From the NCBI GenBank assembly GCA_947568835.1, contig OX387605.1, forward strand, positions 6,700,418 to 6,764,417: 64,000 bases of DNA, in the 5' to 3' direction. Below, piece by piece: positions 1 through 12,449 of the stretch. The stretch's first letter is position 1. Every line of letters begins with the position of its first letter. The stretch is from Protonemura montana (lineage: Eukaryota; Arthropoda; Insecta; Plecoptera; Nemouridae). Both the position numbers and the translations under genes were made by a program. The notes under the pieces are model-generated. The model saw only the letters and a program-made list of their open reading frames with translations. It did not search any database and was not told where the DNA came from.

Positions 1-476
1 TTCAATGAAGCTGCGCAGCGATGGCGAACAGCGAAATAATTGCTTGCTCCTGTCTGCGCTCGCTGCACATACCTACATTGGTGACTAGGTACTCGCGAGT
101 TTTTTTAGAGGCCGGCAGAACAAAATGTCAGGTATTGGTCATCGTCAACTTTTACAAAAAAGCTCGCCAAACGTTTAAATTCCATAAATCACAAAATTAC
201 CAAGTACACCCCCCTCCCACACAAAAAAAAAATGGCTCGGACTATTGTTTCATACCAAAAGTGTATTTTTTTAACGAATATTTATAATATCTCTCAAAAA
301 TAAAATGATCAAACCTATAAGTCATTTATTCAATTTAAAATCGACGACTGTAGGGTGCAAAGCTGGAGATCTCAACCTTGCGACCGGCAGCCTCAGAAAT
401 GTCGAGATACAGAACAGATTCCAACAGACATATATAACCAACAACCATTATCCTGAATTCCAATACGATAAATTAC

Positions 477-534
477 CTTCCGTGGGCCAATATTTCGCTA
501 ACATCCCTGACTGTGTGTCGAGGTCTCCCATCCT
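477..534 (-). CDS. PH-domain protein, last exon found in this window
   Basis: This 58-nt exon follows acceptor GCATGATTTATCAG and ends with GAAG before donor GTAATT on the - strand. In phase 0 it reads RMGDLDTQSGMLAKYWPTE plus one base. An alternative acceptor at 549 would put a stop in the required frame, so the nearer AG is chosen. The gene continues leftwards. One possible terminal piece near 380-395 (GC TGC CGG TCG CAA GGT TGA), with an AATAAA near 325-330, would end the protein shortly after. I could not confirm it, and the exon may instead splice beyond the edge. Confidence 0.65.
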
Positions 535-731
535 CTGATAAATCATGCCTGGAGCAGCACGTTGCGTGTGCCTCTCCCCCCCCCCCCACCCCGTCTCTTA
601 CCGTCGCACGTTGCCGCTGCTTGTATCATGTGGAAGCTCCTCACAAGACTTGATCGCTGTGTTCACACCTTGACTCCATGGGGGTTACTATATATTTGTA
701 ATACACTTACTTCGCCTTGTACGAAACTTAC

Positions 732-808
732 ACGCTCCAGCGAATAGATGATCGATACCCTATCACCTTCTTGTGGTGTTGCTAAGCGTAGCTTGGTGCA
801 CCGAACTT
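732..808 (-). CDS. PH-domain protein, downstream exon (RLATPQEGDRVSI)
   Basis: This 77-nt exon has acceptor GGCCTCCCCTATCCAG and donor GTAAGT on the - strand. Two bases complete the codon left by the previous exon (C+AA), then VRCTKLRLATPQEGDRVSII and YSLER follow, ending in phase 0. The phase agrees with both neighbouring exons. I do not recognise the domain. Confidence 0.78.
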
Positions 809-1508
809 CTGGATAGGGGAGGCCGTTGATGATGCTACACTATTTTACCGGTTGACTGATTATGTGGGTTGGAATTAATGGGACAGGGAGATTGAGTTGT
901 TACAAGGTGCCTGTATTGGATGCCAAGCGAGGATGAAAATGGAGTTACGGCCGAAGCGCGAGTCTTGTTATGTGCAGATTACCTTGTAGAAGTTTTTCAT
1001 TTTTGAATCACACGAATGCACAGTATAATTTTTTGATAGACATTACGCGGATCATTGATTTGAATTTTAGAATGGAAATAAGCGAAGGTAAGTTGGCACA
1101 TTTTGGGGATAAAATTCTGCTGCATACTTGAGTTCTGATTCAATTCCCAGCAATGAATAATGAAGTCCTCTAAAAGTTTCTTCTGGAGAGGCAAAAGTGA
1201 AGTTTAACCAATTGAACGCTACTCGAGGATTCAAAAAGTTTTAAAATCAGGCTCTGGTGTAATGGAGTCTAAAAATGAATGATAGAATGCATATAAGGGC
1301 TTATAATGAATTATATTCCTGTCTTAATGGTCCCACGTCTTATAAGGATTCTGCTCGTTTAGACCTTGTTTCTCCGTGATTCAATCATCCTTCATCCGGC
1401 ACCTTCAAGTAATCTGGTCCACTCTGCCCGATCCTGGCTACGCCAATCCCTAAGGATTTCCTTGGGATCTAAGGTGTGTCAATGTTTAGAAGTTTTCTGT
1501 AACCTTAC
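809..1508 (-). other. Intron of the PH-domain gene
   Basis: The segment is bounded by GTAAGG (next to 1509) and the CTATCCAG acceptor (next to 808). It is AT-rich and I see no further exon or repeat in it. Confidence 0.7.
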
Positions 1509-1611
1509 GATAAAACGGCACGGGAGGCAGTCGCGGAGTGATCGGGTCCAGCGGATTGGTGGACACTTTTTCCACGTCCGGTGGCTTCAACGGCTGTGGC
1601 GGCGGCGGCAG
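1509..1611 (-). CDS. PH-domain protein, proline-rich exon after the PH domain
   Basis: This 103-nt exon lies between acceptor CTTCCTGATTACAG and donor GTAAGG on the - strand. It starts in phase 0, as the microexon demands, and reads LPPPPQPLKPPDVEKVSTNP then LDPITPRLPPVPFY plus one base. A second frame is also open but is alanine/serine-rich and does not fit the phase. The proline-rich linker (PPPPQPLKPP, RLPPVP) could be an SH3- or WW-type docking segment; that is inference. The intron separating it from the microexon is about 8.3 kb. Confidence 0.8.
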
Positions 1612-4600
1612 CTGTAATCAGGAAGAAAACAGTCAGTTCGCCACTGGATAGCACACCCTGCCCACCCACGTTACACGCATTACTTCAGTTTTATTCCAAA
1701 CCACACAAAAAGAGAACGAACAAAACTTTTACCGCGTGTGGTATGGAGTAACATCTTTATCTTTAAAAAAACATTTCTTCTCCTTAAGTCAAACTCGCAT
1801 CAGAATCTCGAGTCGATCTCTGAATAATTCAGCCAGCAAACTCTTGTAGCTTTGAAAACGGTTGAGTTATAACTTTCATGTATGCGATTAGATGCGTGTT
1901 GAAAAATATATGAGAGCTAACAAATCTCCGTAATGCCGGCCTGTTATATGAAATATTACCTCGGCTATGTTCTGCATTTTTAAAGTCTTTTAATAATATA
2001 GCAGGAAAGTACCCATTAAACAAATAAAAAGTAAAACGCTTGAACTTTACACGAGACCTAATCATTTTGTAAGAACGGGAAGACCTGTGAGTACCCTGCT
2101 GTGGGCTTGTGGGGCGTTCTGCGTGAGACCTGGCGCCTCCACCGGTGGGTCAGGAGCCAACGTAACGCACGCTACCGTGCTATAGTTAGGAACCACTGAG
2201 ACTTCTTTCATCATCAAACGCGACTCTGTTTATTGCGTCAAAGCAGCAACCCCCCAGAGAAAAAGTCCACAAAAGAAGTTTGTAAAAATATTGACATAAA
2301 ATAAAAATATGTTTTAGATGATATGCTATTTAAATTTAAATTTCTGCGCTTTATGAATGTATATCGAAAATTTAAATCTTCTACATGGCAATAATGAAGT
2401 TATGTTTTATTACAAGCTGAATAAACTTATTTTTTAATAGGGAGGGATTTTAATGTGGGACCTTACCATGGCATACATGCCCGTACCTATTACTTTTCAA
2501 TTCATGAAACAGAAGTCATATTCTGATTCATCAAAACTCCAGATACTGCTGTAATGTGCAAATACAAATCACATCAAACGTTTTCAAATAAAGATTTTTC
2601 ATTGACCAGGAATGTGCTAATAACAAAACGGACTGAAATCACAATAATACAATAATAAAGCTGGGACAATTTCAAGTTTCGCTCGATAAAATTTATCGGT
2701 AGGATATATAACACGGCGGCAAGTTGTGGTCGCAGAGAGTGGTAGCACATACCAGTTCATAAGTCATTCGAGTGTTTTGCAATAAACGGCACATGAGAAA
2801 TGAATGTGCCCGGCTCGGTTTTGTATTGCCCTGAAAATCCCAAGCGTGCGAGGGCGCCACCCTCGTCTTCGGGGTCGGGGCCCGTAATAAAGGCCCAGAT
2901 ATTATTTCCCATACACTAGTGCGTGCGTAGCATGCAATACCCCCCGCCTATGTCTACCCCGTTCGCCCACTGTGTGGTTCATATGAATTTATTGGGATAG
3001 ATATGTACTGTGCTCCAGAGAGATCTTTATTTACACAATTTATTTTTACAGTTCACTTTGGAAAATCAGGACAAAATTTTTTTAGCATTCTTTATATTAT
3101 TTTCTTTTCCCCACGACTACGCTGAAGTGCCAAGGAATTAATTCTCTGGTTGGTTGCTTTGGTGCACAACATTAACTCTTCTCGAGAGAAGACAAAGAGA
3201 TATTATGGAATAATAATTTATCCAACCAATGAAAGCATCCACGATGTCTATTGATGCGTTGTCTGGAGACCAAAGTGAATTCTTAAGAATTCTCAATTTT
3301 ATAAAATCTCTCATTATGAAAAACAAACCGTTGAATTGCTTCTTTCCAACCGAGCCCAACTCCGTTTTTTTTTTCTGGCTACAAACTCAGCCAATTTCCG
3401 TCGGAGACATTTATTCGTTCCGCAGTCATCGCAATTACATTTATATTGCAAAAAATACAATCACAACTTGCATGCTTGAAAATATTGCTTCTACCAGCAA
3501 CTTGATATTGATAACGCTGAAGCCAATTACATTTCCCGCTCTATTAACTGTATTCACAATCGCTGTCCGTACTGCAGTACTTGACATTTTCATTCGTGTG
3601 TAGCCAAGGGAATAGAATTTTCACCTCGTTGGCGAGTGCCTTATTTTCTTGTTCTGTATCCAAGTCATTGTTCAAACTAGGAAAATTGTAACGAGTTTGC
3701 AAGGTAACTTTCAAGCGAACTAGCTTTCAGGAATCTCATATTCTTTCAGCGGTGCGCTGTTGATAGGATTCTAAAGACGAATTTTGATAGGTTGGCTCTC
3801 ATTAATTTGAGAATGCACGGAAAAATATCGATATCCAATATACGCCGAAGGGCGTTTTCACAGCTAAAATGTAATTTAAACTTAAACATAAATCGTATAT
3901 CTTTCCTACTAAACATCAAACTTTGTAAGAAGCATCGGTCTGTTCCTTTAACAAGCAATTTATCTGATAACAACCAACGACTTTATCTGCGTCTCAAAGT
4001 GGCGGACATTTACTGTCTTGTAGTTAGAATTTGTTTGTTAGTTTAGAATTCGTGATTTCTTTGCACTCCACGTTTTGAGCTCCATGTGCGAACACGGAGA
4101 TAGCGGCCCGAATTATCGTGAATTGTCACCGCAGCGTGAGTGGGCTTCCTGTCCAGGATCTGGATCACACCCTTCAGGATCACGCGCGAGCAACGTCATG
4201 TCTCGCATATCGCCTCTTGTCATAGAATGACGTGCTATGTAGTTATTAGGTTGGTAATCTTGGTTGAAGTCTCATTAGGTTGAGAGTTTCCTCGCCTTTT
4301 TCTGGGCAGTTTCGTTAGATTGCATTTTGAAAATGGGTCACTGTTAGAATGTCGTGAGTTTTAGGGGAATAAGACAAAAAAGAAGTTACGACTATGCGCA
4401 AAATCCTGGTGACATTATACTGAACTAAAACGGAAAACGAACATTGAACAGTGGCGTATAGTGTTGGCCTTGCACGTGTGACATGCATTCATTGCTGGTG
4501 GCATGAGTGCCTTTGACCCATACCCATATGGCTTCGAAAAAGACAGACAGTAGCAGCACTAGGCAGCAAAAAACTGTATTGACGTAGGTAACTATTTAGT

Positions 4601-7600
4601 TTTAAAAATTAACCATTATTATTTTTTTAATTTGTTAATTATTTCAGTCTAGAAATGCCTATGCCGATCATTTGCGATCAGCGGAATGTGCAGTTTCTTA
4701 TTTACAAATAAAATACAATGCAGTACATTCGTACAAGCAAGAAATATCAGTAGATTTCTATGACAAATCAAACGTTCCTACCATTCCAACGAAACATCCA
4801 ACATTGGGACAACGTTTCAACCAAACATTGTCACCTATATGTAGCGATAAATCTAAAGCAAGGCTAATTCGAACGGCACGCTTTATTTAACACATTTCAT
4901 AAAGGTAATTCCTATAGCATTATATTCCGTAAGCTATTTGTATTATGTTCGAATAATAATATGATTTCCGAGTGAATATCACGTGAACTGAAACTAATCC
5001 GGCAATTCAATTTCCATGGGTTGAAGCGACGCCTGTTCCAGAATGATACCAGACATAACCTACTATACGCTTTATTCCAGTCTCCGGCTGCCAGCCACTG
5101 TGCCTATATTACGGTGAACTCATCTGTGGTACAAGTCATAGGATCTCATGAAGCTAATTCTGTAAACCTCTCACTAATCGAAGAGTTAATCGAATTGCGC
5201 GTAAACAGATAGGCATTATTTATCACATTTCGCATTCAGCCGATTCATAACGAAACGATTCCGCGGGTACGATCACTGCGTACGCAAATGCGTTGCCAAA
5301 CTCCCATATTGAACAAAAGGGATCAGAATTTAAGGGATAAAAATTTGTAAAGGTTTACGCCACATTGTTGCTGTCTGTACGTCAGTTAGGTTCACTAGTA
5401 TAATTCCATATGCACCTAATTTCCCTCATACTTCCTGAATTTGTCTATCACATGACACACACAACAATTTGTTTTCCAAATTGCAAATTAGGTGGAGTGT
5501 ATCTAATTCGAACAATTTATATAAACGTCGGTGGTGTGCGTTCGCGGAAACGGGAAACTGAGCACAATACGTACCACTGTTTACTGAATTACACCGCAGA
5601 GCACATTCATCATAATCACGCGTCGCGAGTCTGCTTCACAACGACAGCAAGAACATTCCGCGAGTCTCCATTTCTCATCAGCTCAGCCTATCGGAACACA
5701 ACAGAGCTTCTTACAGCCGCGCTACAGTGGCGAAAATTACGCGATCGCAAGACCAAGCAACCACAGGTGACAGGGATAGTGTTTGGAGATGACAACAACT
5801 TCTTGGTCAGTTCAGGTATTCTGACAAACCACATTTTGGTTACCAGAAGGATCAAAGGAAAGATATCTTGTTTGTATTCTGGGTTCGTAGAAGCTTTATC
5901 ATAATTTTAAAATAACCAATCACCGTTTTTCCTAGATTTAACGTGCATACAACACAAATGGGTCCTTTCGGATTAACATAGACATTTATATTAGAAAATA
6001 ATGAACACGCCGGCAAAATGGGCTGCCCTTAAGATGCCTGCAGGACGCCACTGAATTCACACACATCCACGTCGACGATTAACTCTTCACGCCGACGGGG
6101 CTGCTGCAGATGCAGCCCTCTACGCCGGGCGAGTGACAACAACCCGAAACTACGTGACAGCAGCCTTATTTTCCTAAACGTCAAGTTTACCAACTAGTCT
6201 GCGGTGGCAGACACGTTTGCAGTGAAGCCGTATTACTTATGATACATATCTGAGTTCAAGCAGTTTGGGTTTGGAAGGAGACGTGGACCAAGCTTGAGCT
6301 GTTAGATCATCTGTTGTGTGGTTTGAGGAATGGTTCAATTTGTTCTGACTTATTTTTGCTAAAACTCATTTTACACGGAGACATATTTTCATCGTGATCT
6401 TATCGTAACTGGAAATGAAAAGTTATGGTAGTTCTCAGTGATGGCAACTTAATGGCAAGTTCTCTAAGTAGACACTTTCTTTTGAATTTTCACCAAATGT
6501 TATGTCAACACCATTATGTCAAATATTAATCAATATTTTTCAAATAGTTAACACAAAAAAAAAATCATAAAATCTCTTCTAAAGGGGACCCTGTCCTCTT
6601 TATTGACTATCTTCTGATTATTTTTGGGCCAAGAAATGCAATGTCAGTCTCGGACAATATTTTTATGCAACGTGAGACTTTCCAACGATCCCGTTGGCGA
6701 ATTTGATTGATTGATTGATCGAATGATGGATGTGCAAGGTAAGCTTGAACTCTGAAAGGTAATTCCAATTTCCAGCCCTCCATGTAACCTGATATAGCGA
6801 CAACGAGAGAAAGCTACACGGCAGCACATTTTTGCCTACTTTACCGGAAAGGAACTTGAAAAGACATCCGCTTCGAAATTAATTGCCGTAACTGGAAAAG
6901 TATCTGCACGTGTAGTACTCATTTATTGTTAGTTACCTTTGATAAAGAGCACTGTTCTTTTACGCTCCGCTAATAAATAAAGCAGAAAGGATGAAGTCAG
7001 AGAACAAAAATCTTCTACAATAAAACGTGCAGGGGAAGGTGTACAGAATCAAAGGATGTTAAATGACTGTCGTTTCCACTCAATCATGAAATATGAAATA
7101 GAATAAAGACGCGCTGTTCCGTAATTACGCACAGAGATGTTAATTATAGCTCTGTTTTACCAAGTTACAATTGAAATTTTCTTTCACAATTTTTTTTGAC
7201 TGGAAATTTCTGAAACATTTAAAAAAGCGTTAAGAAAGTTGAACCAACTTCGAACTGACCATTTACAAAAGACCTAGCGTTTAATTTAAGAAACAAGTAG
7301 TAATTTTTGAATCGGAAGCGATTGCATAAATTAGAAAAATGCCATACAGATGTTACTGTGCTGATACTGTACCGAAGGAAATTCTACAAATGTATTTCAA
7401 ATGTCTTACAATGAGACCTGTAACTTTATTTTGTACTCGGTGAAATGGGTAAAAGATGGGGAAAAATGGGAAAAAATGGGAAAAATATACTATAAACAAA
7501 ATGAAAAGAATCTACATGCACTTTACTTTGTCTGTGCGTTTCTATTAAATCAAACTATCCCCGCAAAGCATTTGTAACAAGAAAGCTTCTAAAACTGATC

Positions 7601-9906
7601 CATAGTAATTATTTCTCCATCCACGTACACGAGCGTGGTCTCAAGAGGTGACTCGACGTTGTTCACAAGCCTGCTCCGATATTCGTCGCGGACCGATACG
7701 CCATTAGAATCGCTTCCAGGCAGGTAATTGTTGTGAACGTGCCCCGGCATTAGCTAGACACGGGGTAGGACACCGTACAGCGGTTAACGTCCACCGAGGG
7801 TCGGAGGTTGCGGAGTCCGGTTGGTCTCTGGCAAACGGGCACAGCTTTGGGCATTGATCCTTCCTCGGGGACGCCGATGTAGCACTGAGGCTATACACGA
7901 TGAAAGCTGGGCTACAGGGATTACTGCACTAGATCACAGGGGTTCTTAAGCCCATTTAACTCTAGCCGAATTGTGGTGCAGGATGCGATACGAAGTTGTT
8001 TTAGATCATGATCAATCAGATATTTTTTAATGTTAAAAAAAGGTCACGGTGTTACTTTTTTTATTTTAGCTTGTATCAACGGCAACAAGGGATGGTTCGT
8101 ATTTTTTTCTTTTATAAATAAGTCTACATTGAAATTGTATTTCACGTGCTTATTAATTAGATTTCAGGGAGTGTGGTGAAAGGCATCGCACCCATTACTA
8201 CTTCTCTCTTTGGTGGATGTTGTTGCCTTAACACCGAACCAATGCAAATTATTTAGAGATACAAACTTACTGAAACGAACGAAATTTGAATGTGTATAAA
8301 TAGGAATCAGCGTTCTGGGCGATTCGTTCTTTTCGCGTGCAGAACTCCAGAAGGATTTGAGGGCGTCAGATTGGAAAGCACTCCAGTTGTCGTGGCGGGG
8401 AACGATTTTTGTTGGGAGTTACGTTTGCCTTGCAAAATCTATCTACCAAAACAAAACGATCTCCGATATATTTTTGAAAGCAGACCTTAATTAGGTTAGT
8501 TAATCGCATCCCCGATTCCAGCGATAAAGTCGGCATTGATTTCTAATCCATGAGGGAATTTTTTTATATGGTTTTTATTAATTATGAAATTGGTTTATTG
8601 GCTTATCAACAAAAAAGGATTAACCATTGGCGTAGCAATTTAATTCCACAAAGTTCAAAACAAAATTCGCACAGCTGACATCCACGTGTTTATCTATAGA
8701 AAATTTGAAATGACGAGGTGAAATCCGATTATAAAATGCATCCAGGTGCATCATGACTGCAGGCGATAAGTGCATTATAATTCAAGTGTAAATCTAGGTC
8801 AAAATGGGTGTGACTAGCGCCAACATCCTATCGGTTCCATCTGGGACCTAGAGAAAGGTAGCTTGGCGTCAACAAGAGGTATCAAACCTGAAAGCTTGAA
8901 TAGCAATTGTCAAACTCCTCTTGTGACGGATGGAGACCCTGGGAAAGAAATCAATTTATTTGTTTTCGCCCTTTTTGTTGGAAGTTTTATGACGCCTTGC
9001 TCTGTTGAAAAACATATAGAAATCAAGCGACTTTGTGTTCTGAACAATTTGTTTTTTCTTCAGACACTGTTCTGGTGTCCAGCGATCATTACGCTATTGT
9101 AGGAACAGTCGACTTGCGGGCACAATGCCCGTGATTGTTTACGAGGTGACACAAAACTTTTTTATGTACCTAAGTGAATGCATATTTGGCTGGAAATCTC
9201 GTGGGATTGATAACTTTGTTTTCGAGCCAGCACTTAAATAAAAAATAGTTGAGTTTGCCGTTAAGCAATCATCTGATCTGGCTTTCCTTAAGAACTGAGC
9301 TGTGTCTGTCTGAGCTTAGGAGAGGAAAATTGGGAGGAAAAACCACCGGTCGTATAAGGAAATTTATGTTACTTCCTTATATTCGATTTCGATTAAAAGT
9401 AAACGAAGTCTTTGGAAAGTTTGCTTTCCGCGTCTTAAGACACTGGTGATAAAATTATGGCTCTGCCTTTTTTTGTTTTTTAGGCACTGTGCGGAGGCAG
9501 ATAAATAAACTGTCTGCTTTTCGGAGTTGCCAACTTTTCAAGAGTAGGTATACTAAGGGAAAGTAATAATTACCAGCGCAGAGATTTTATAACTCACCCG
9601 GTATCTACTAGATAACCGATGCCTCAGCACTTTTTAAATTGCATCGCACTCTTTTCATGCATTTTAAAGTCCGAAAAACACTTGCCTCATCACGTTGAAA
9701 ACGTATTTTTAATGTTTGGCTATTTGGAATGGAGAATCCCGATCCCAATAAGCTAGATGAGTTTCACTTTATCCCCTACAGACTCAACGGAATCTCCTTA
9801 CACCAATTAAAGTAGAATAAGGTAAGATAAACGCGCTGTTTGCAGAGGGTAATTGTACTTAGTAATTCCTTTTGATAGGATCGCAACAAACTGACAAGAA
9901 ACTTAC
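1612..9906 (-). other. Long intron of the PH-domain gene
   Basis: About 8.3 kb lies between the microexon and the proline-rich exon. Apart from an open GC-richer patch at 4060-4225, listed separately, I see only AT-rich DNA with scattered chance frames. The longest chance frame is 164 codons at 5410-5904, with unremarkable composition and no recognisable family. A short purine-rich repeat of ATGGGAAAA type lies near 7440-7490 and a GATT run near 6703-6718. Confidence 0.6.
4060..4225. other. Short patch open on both strands; possible exon or gene remnant
   Basis: Inside the large intron, a patch of higher GC is open on both strands. The + strand reads SSMCEHGDSGPNYRELSPQR then EWASCPGSGSHPSGSR to a stop. 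The - strand reads RVILKGVIQILDRKPTHAAV then TIHDNSGRYLRVRTW. Either looks protein-like but neither has strong flanking splice sites; a GTGAGT occurs at 4136 on +. It could be a lost exon, a nested gene fragment or chance. Confidence 0.25.
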
Positions 9907-9934
9907 CGTATTGCTTATCGCCGTCATCCAATCA
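9907..9934 (-). CDS. 28-nt microexon completing the PH domain
   Basis: Reading the - strand, a pyrimidine-rich acceptor (TTCGTTCCCTTGTTTCAG) and a perfect donor (GTAAGTTTC) enclose only 28 bases. The preceding exon leaves two bases (AA) of a codon. The first base here completes AAT, and the rest reads DWMTAISNT, giving SEDEV-N-DWMTAISNT. This supplies the invariant tryptophan of the PH C-terminal helix and ends exactly in phase 0. The match of splice signals, phase and an expected conserved residue makes chance very unlikely. The exon is too short for ORF-based gene finding. Confidence 0.88.
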
Positions 9935-10250
9935 CTGAAACAAGGGAACGAAATGATTAACAATCCAATCAAGGCGAAACTCACACTCCAATTAAATTTC
10001 AAGTAATGTACGATGTAATTGTATTTGTTGATGAAACGTATAGTTATACATAGGCATTCCAGTGATTGGCTTGCTATTGTGTAATAGACATAGTTTCACA
10101 TTATACTTCCAATATAATTGTCTTATTCAACTGTAGATATTTTTTTCTAGACTTTGCAGTGACATTTTGGGATTTTCGCAGAGAGAAACAGGCCATAAGG
10201 TATTTGAAGAAATCATGCCTAAAATCTACGTGTAAACCAAACGTTTTCCC

Positions 10251-10286
10251 CTGGACGCAGCCCGCAGAGCAAACTTGGCACCTCCA
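10251..10286 (-). repeat. Copy of the dispersed ~36-bp GC-rich element
   Basis: On the - strand this reads TGGAGGTGCCAAG then TTTGCTCTGCGGGCTGCGTC, almost identical to the copies at 18, 38, 42 and 53.8 kb. It is the only copy I saw in this orientation. Confidence 0.75.
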
Positions 10287-11573
10287 CTTCATAGCCAAGA
10301 GTATCTCTTTGAGAAACGGTGGCTCACACACTACCATTTCTTCCAGAAATCCCAAAGTGGGATGGGCTTTTATTTCATTACTCATCATTGTTACTGTGGC
10401 ATCTGGCGAGAGATTGCGTTTAAAATTTAGATTTGATAAAGAACCAGACTCGAAAGGCTACGGACCTAGCTTGCATGCGCGGGACCCAGAACTTCTCAAC
10501 ATAGAAGCAGTTGGTGGGATAACAGACATGGTTGTGTTGAGACCGAAATCCCTATGAAGCTCCGAAGATCTCAAACCTCGTAAGTAAATTTTGCGATGAA
10601 GGGGTCAGAGAGAAGCAATTTTCAGGTTGGCAAAAGGACATTTCGAAGTCGTAGTTACTTCACTGCTTCACGCTTTGCAGTTTTCCAGGTTCGCTGTCGC
10701 TCTAATGGCTGAAAATTGAAACGGACGATGATAACAGCAATGGTCTCTAATACGTTAAGTGCTTTGCTAAGAGATTTATATTAACAATCTCTATGTAAAA
10801 CAGTTGTGACACCTATTACGGTTCTATCTAGCTCCTTAATAGCAAACGTAGATTGCAGGCGCAGTTTTCGGCGTTGAAATTTTTATTTTTCTCTTTTCTA
10901 TTTTTGGACTTTTGTAAAAAGGTGTAAATGAACAGCGGTGAATACGCATTAAACGATACGAAAAATTCAATGAGTACAAAAATACTGCTTCAGATTCTGA
11001 ACGAGAAGGGTGACGATTAAAAACTGTAATTCGGCTTGCAAGTTTAATGAAATTATTTTAAACCGGCATTTTTGCCCACAGGAGACACTTTGTTTCGCAA
11101 TTGAACGGTCGACAAGAATATTTTTGGAAAAACCTCTCTATGTACCCCATGGTGTCTAGGCTGCCTTGAACTTCTAGAACCTGCTATCAGATATGGTGCA
11201 ATAACGCGAAAAGTTTATGGAATTACTATTATATCTCTAAGGGGCATTTTCTCTTTGCTTATATGACTAGAACTAGGCATTTAGGAGGGTGGAACAACAC
11301 TTCTATGCTTATAACAGGACGCCATTTCCCATGAATGGTTATACTACTTCTCTTGTACATGGCAGGATACAATAATGTGAGATAAATACAGCCATATGAC
11401 CTCTATAATTCTGCGCGCTTTACTGCAAATATCGACGTTTATTGAGCATTTCCAGCATTTTCCATCTTCGTATATGTGGGTAATAACCGTGCGGTGTACA
11501 CGCCAACTGTTTGCAGAACAACCTGAACCATAATTCGACATTTTGTGTTTGGCTATGAATTATTCACACATCC

Positions 11574-11606
11574 CCACCACCACCACCACCACCACCAGCA
11601 CCACAT
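11574..11606. repeat. (CAC)n microsatellite
   Basis: This is a run of CAC/CCA trinucleotides, interrupted once by CAG. It lies in an intron and no function is implied. Confidence 0.85.
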
Positions 11607-12175
11607 TGCTAATTAGCCAGTTTTGATTTGAAAACACATCGCTGATGAAGCATTCGTAAAGTCAAATCAAGTGCAGTCAGAAAAAATCCGGTTAAAAATG
11701 GTTCGCTTGAAATGAAGCAAAAAAAAATTGAAAACACAGGGGCTAAAAAAATGCCAGTAGCTTTAGTTGCTTTCTCAAATCCCTAGATAAGCTAACAAAC
11801 GAGAATCTCTTCCTCACCACCCCCTTGATATCACAAGAAAAATGCGCGTTTCTGGTGCGATTTTAAGCCTCTCTCACCCCACTAAAGTATCTGGTACGAA
11901 GCGTAGCTTCTCAAGTCCTCGACGAAGTAGACAAAATAGCATTCAATGAGCTTTTATAAGACTTAGTTAACCAAGAGCTGGTTATACCACTTTAAAAACT
12001 CCGGGTCAAGAACCTAACTCAGTGTCGATTCAATCATAGGAAAACTTCAAGGTCTATCAAAAAGTATGGAAATTAAAAAACCATGATTCCTTCCTGTCAA
12101 AATATGAATGGTGTGTATATAGATTATTTGGACGCTCTTTCAAGATAAGACACTACAAAACATCAAACAACTTAC

Positions 12176-12449
12176 TTGACTTCGTCTTCAGACTGTGCCA
12201 GCAGCCAATGGACTTTGTCACGTCGATTGTTTCCAAACGCCATAAGCTGGACGACGTGGCATCCATTAGGCAGATCGGGACGACCAGGGATGCGCAGCGT
12301 CCATTGGCTGACAGCCAGCATCTCGGGGGCGTCCTTGACGACCAGGCACCCCTCCGGCTCACCGCGCCCTTTTTCTTTAAACCACGCTAACGTGGAGTCC
12401 TCGTAGAGGACCACCCACTCTTCGCGCCAAGCTTTGCCGAAGAGACGTT
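12176..12449 (-). CDS. PH-domain protein, main PH-domain exon
   Basis: This internal exon is preceded by TTCTGACTTTTAG and followed by GTAAGT. It encodes 90 complete codons, with two bases of a split codon at each end. Reading starts RLFGKAWREEWVVLYEDS and continues TLAWFKEKGRGEPEGC, LVVKDAPEMLAVSQWTLRIP, GRPDLPNGCHVVQLMAFGN and NRRDKVHWLLAQSEDEV. This is the body of a pleckstrin homology fold: beta2 with the usual W-x-V-L-Y after a basic loop, the middle strands, then the start of the C-terminal helix. PH domains bind phosphoinositides or protein partners at membranes. Strand beta1 is not in the exon and must come from an upstream exon ending in one base of a codon. The 5' neighbour is not identified. 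The subfamily is not recognised, so no symbol is given. Confidence 0.85.

Larger units (their letters stand above)
9935..12175 (-). other. Intron between the PH exon and the microexon
   Basis: About 2.2 kb are bounded by GTAAGT at the PH exon and the pyrimidine-rich CAG before the microexon. It contains one inverted copy of the dispersed element (10251-10286) and a (CAC)n microsatellite (11574-11606). The open frame of 163 codons at 10066-10557 begins at TTG, runs across the repeat copy and is not annotated as a gene. Confidence 0.7.

Noticed and set aside
5410..5904. 164-codon open frame starting with ATG
   Set aside because: Its composition looks random, with no domain, no splice context and no similarity I recognise. 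It lies in an intron on the opposite strand.
10066..10557. 163-codon open frame
   Set aside because: It starts at TTG, crosses a dispersed repeat copy and shows no domain.
12176..12406. + strand frames opposite the PH exon
   Set aside because: Shadows of the real - strand exon, which has splice sites and PH motifs.
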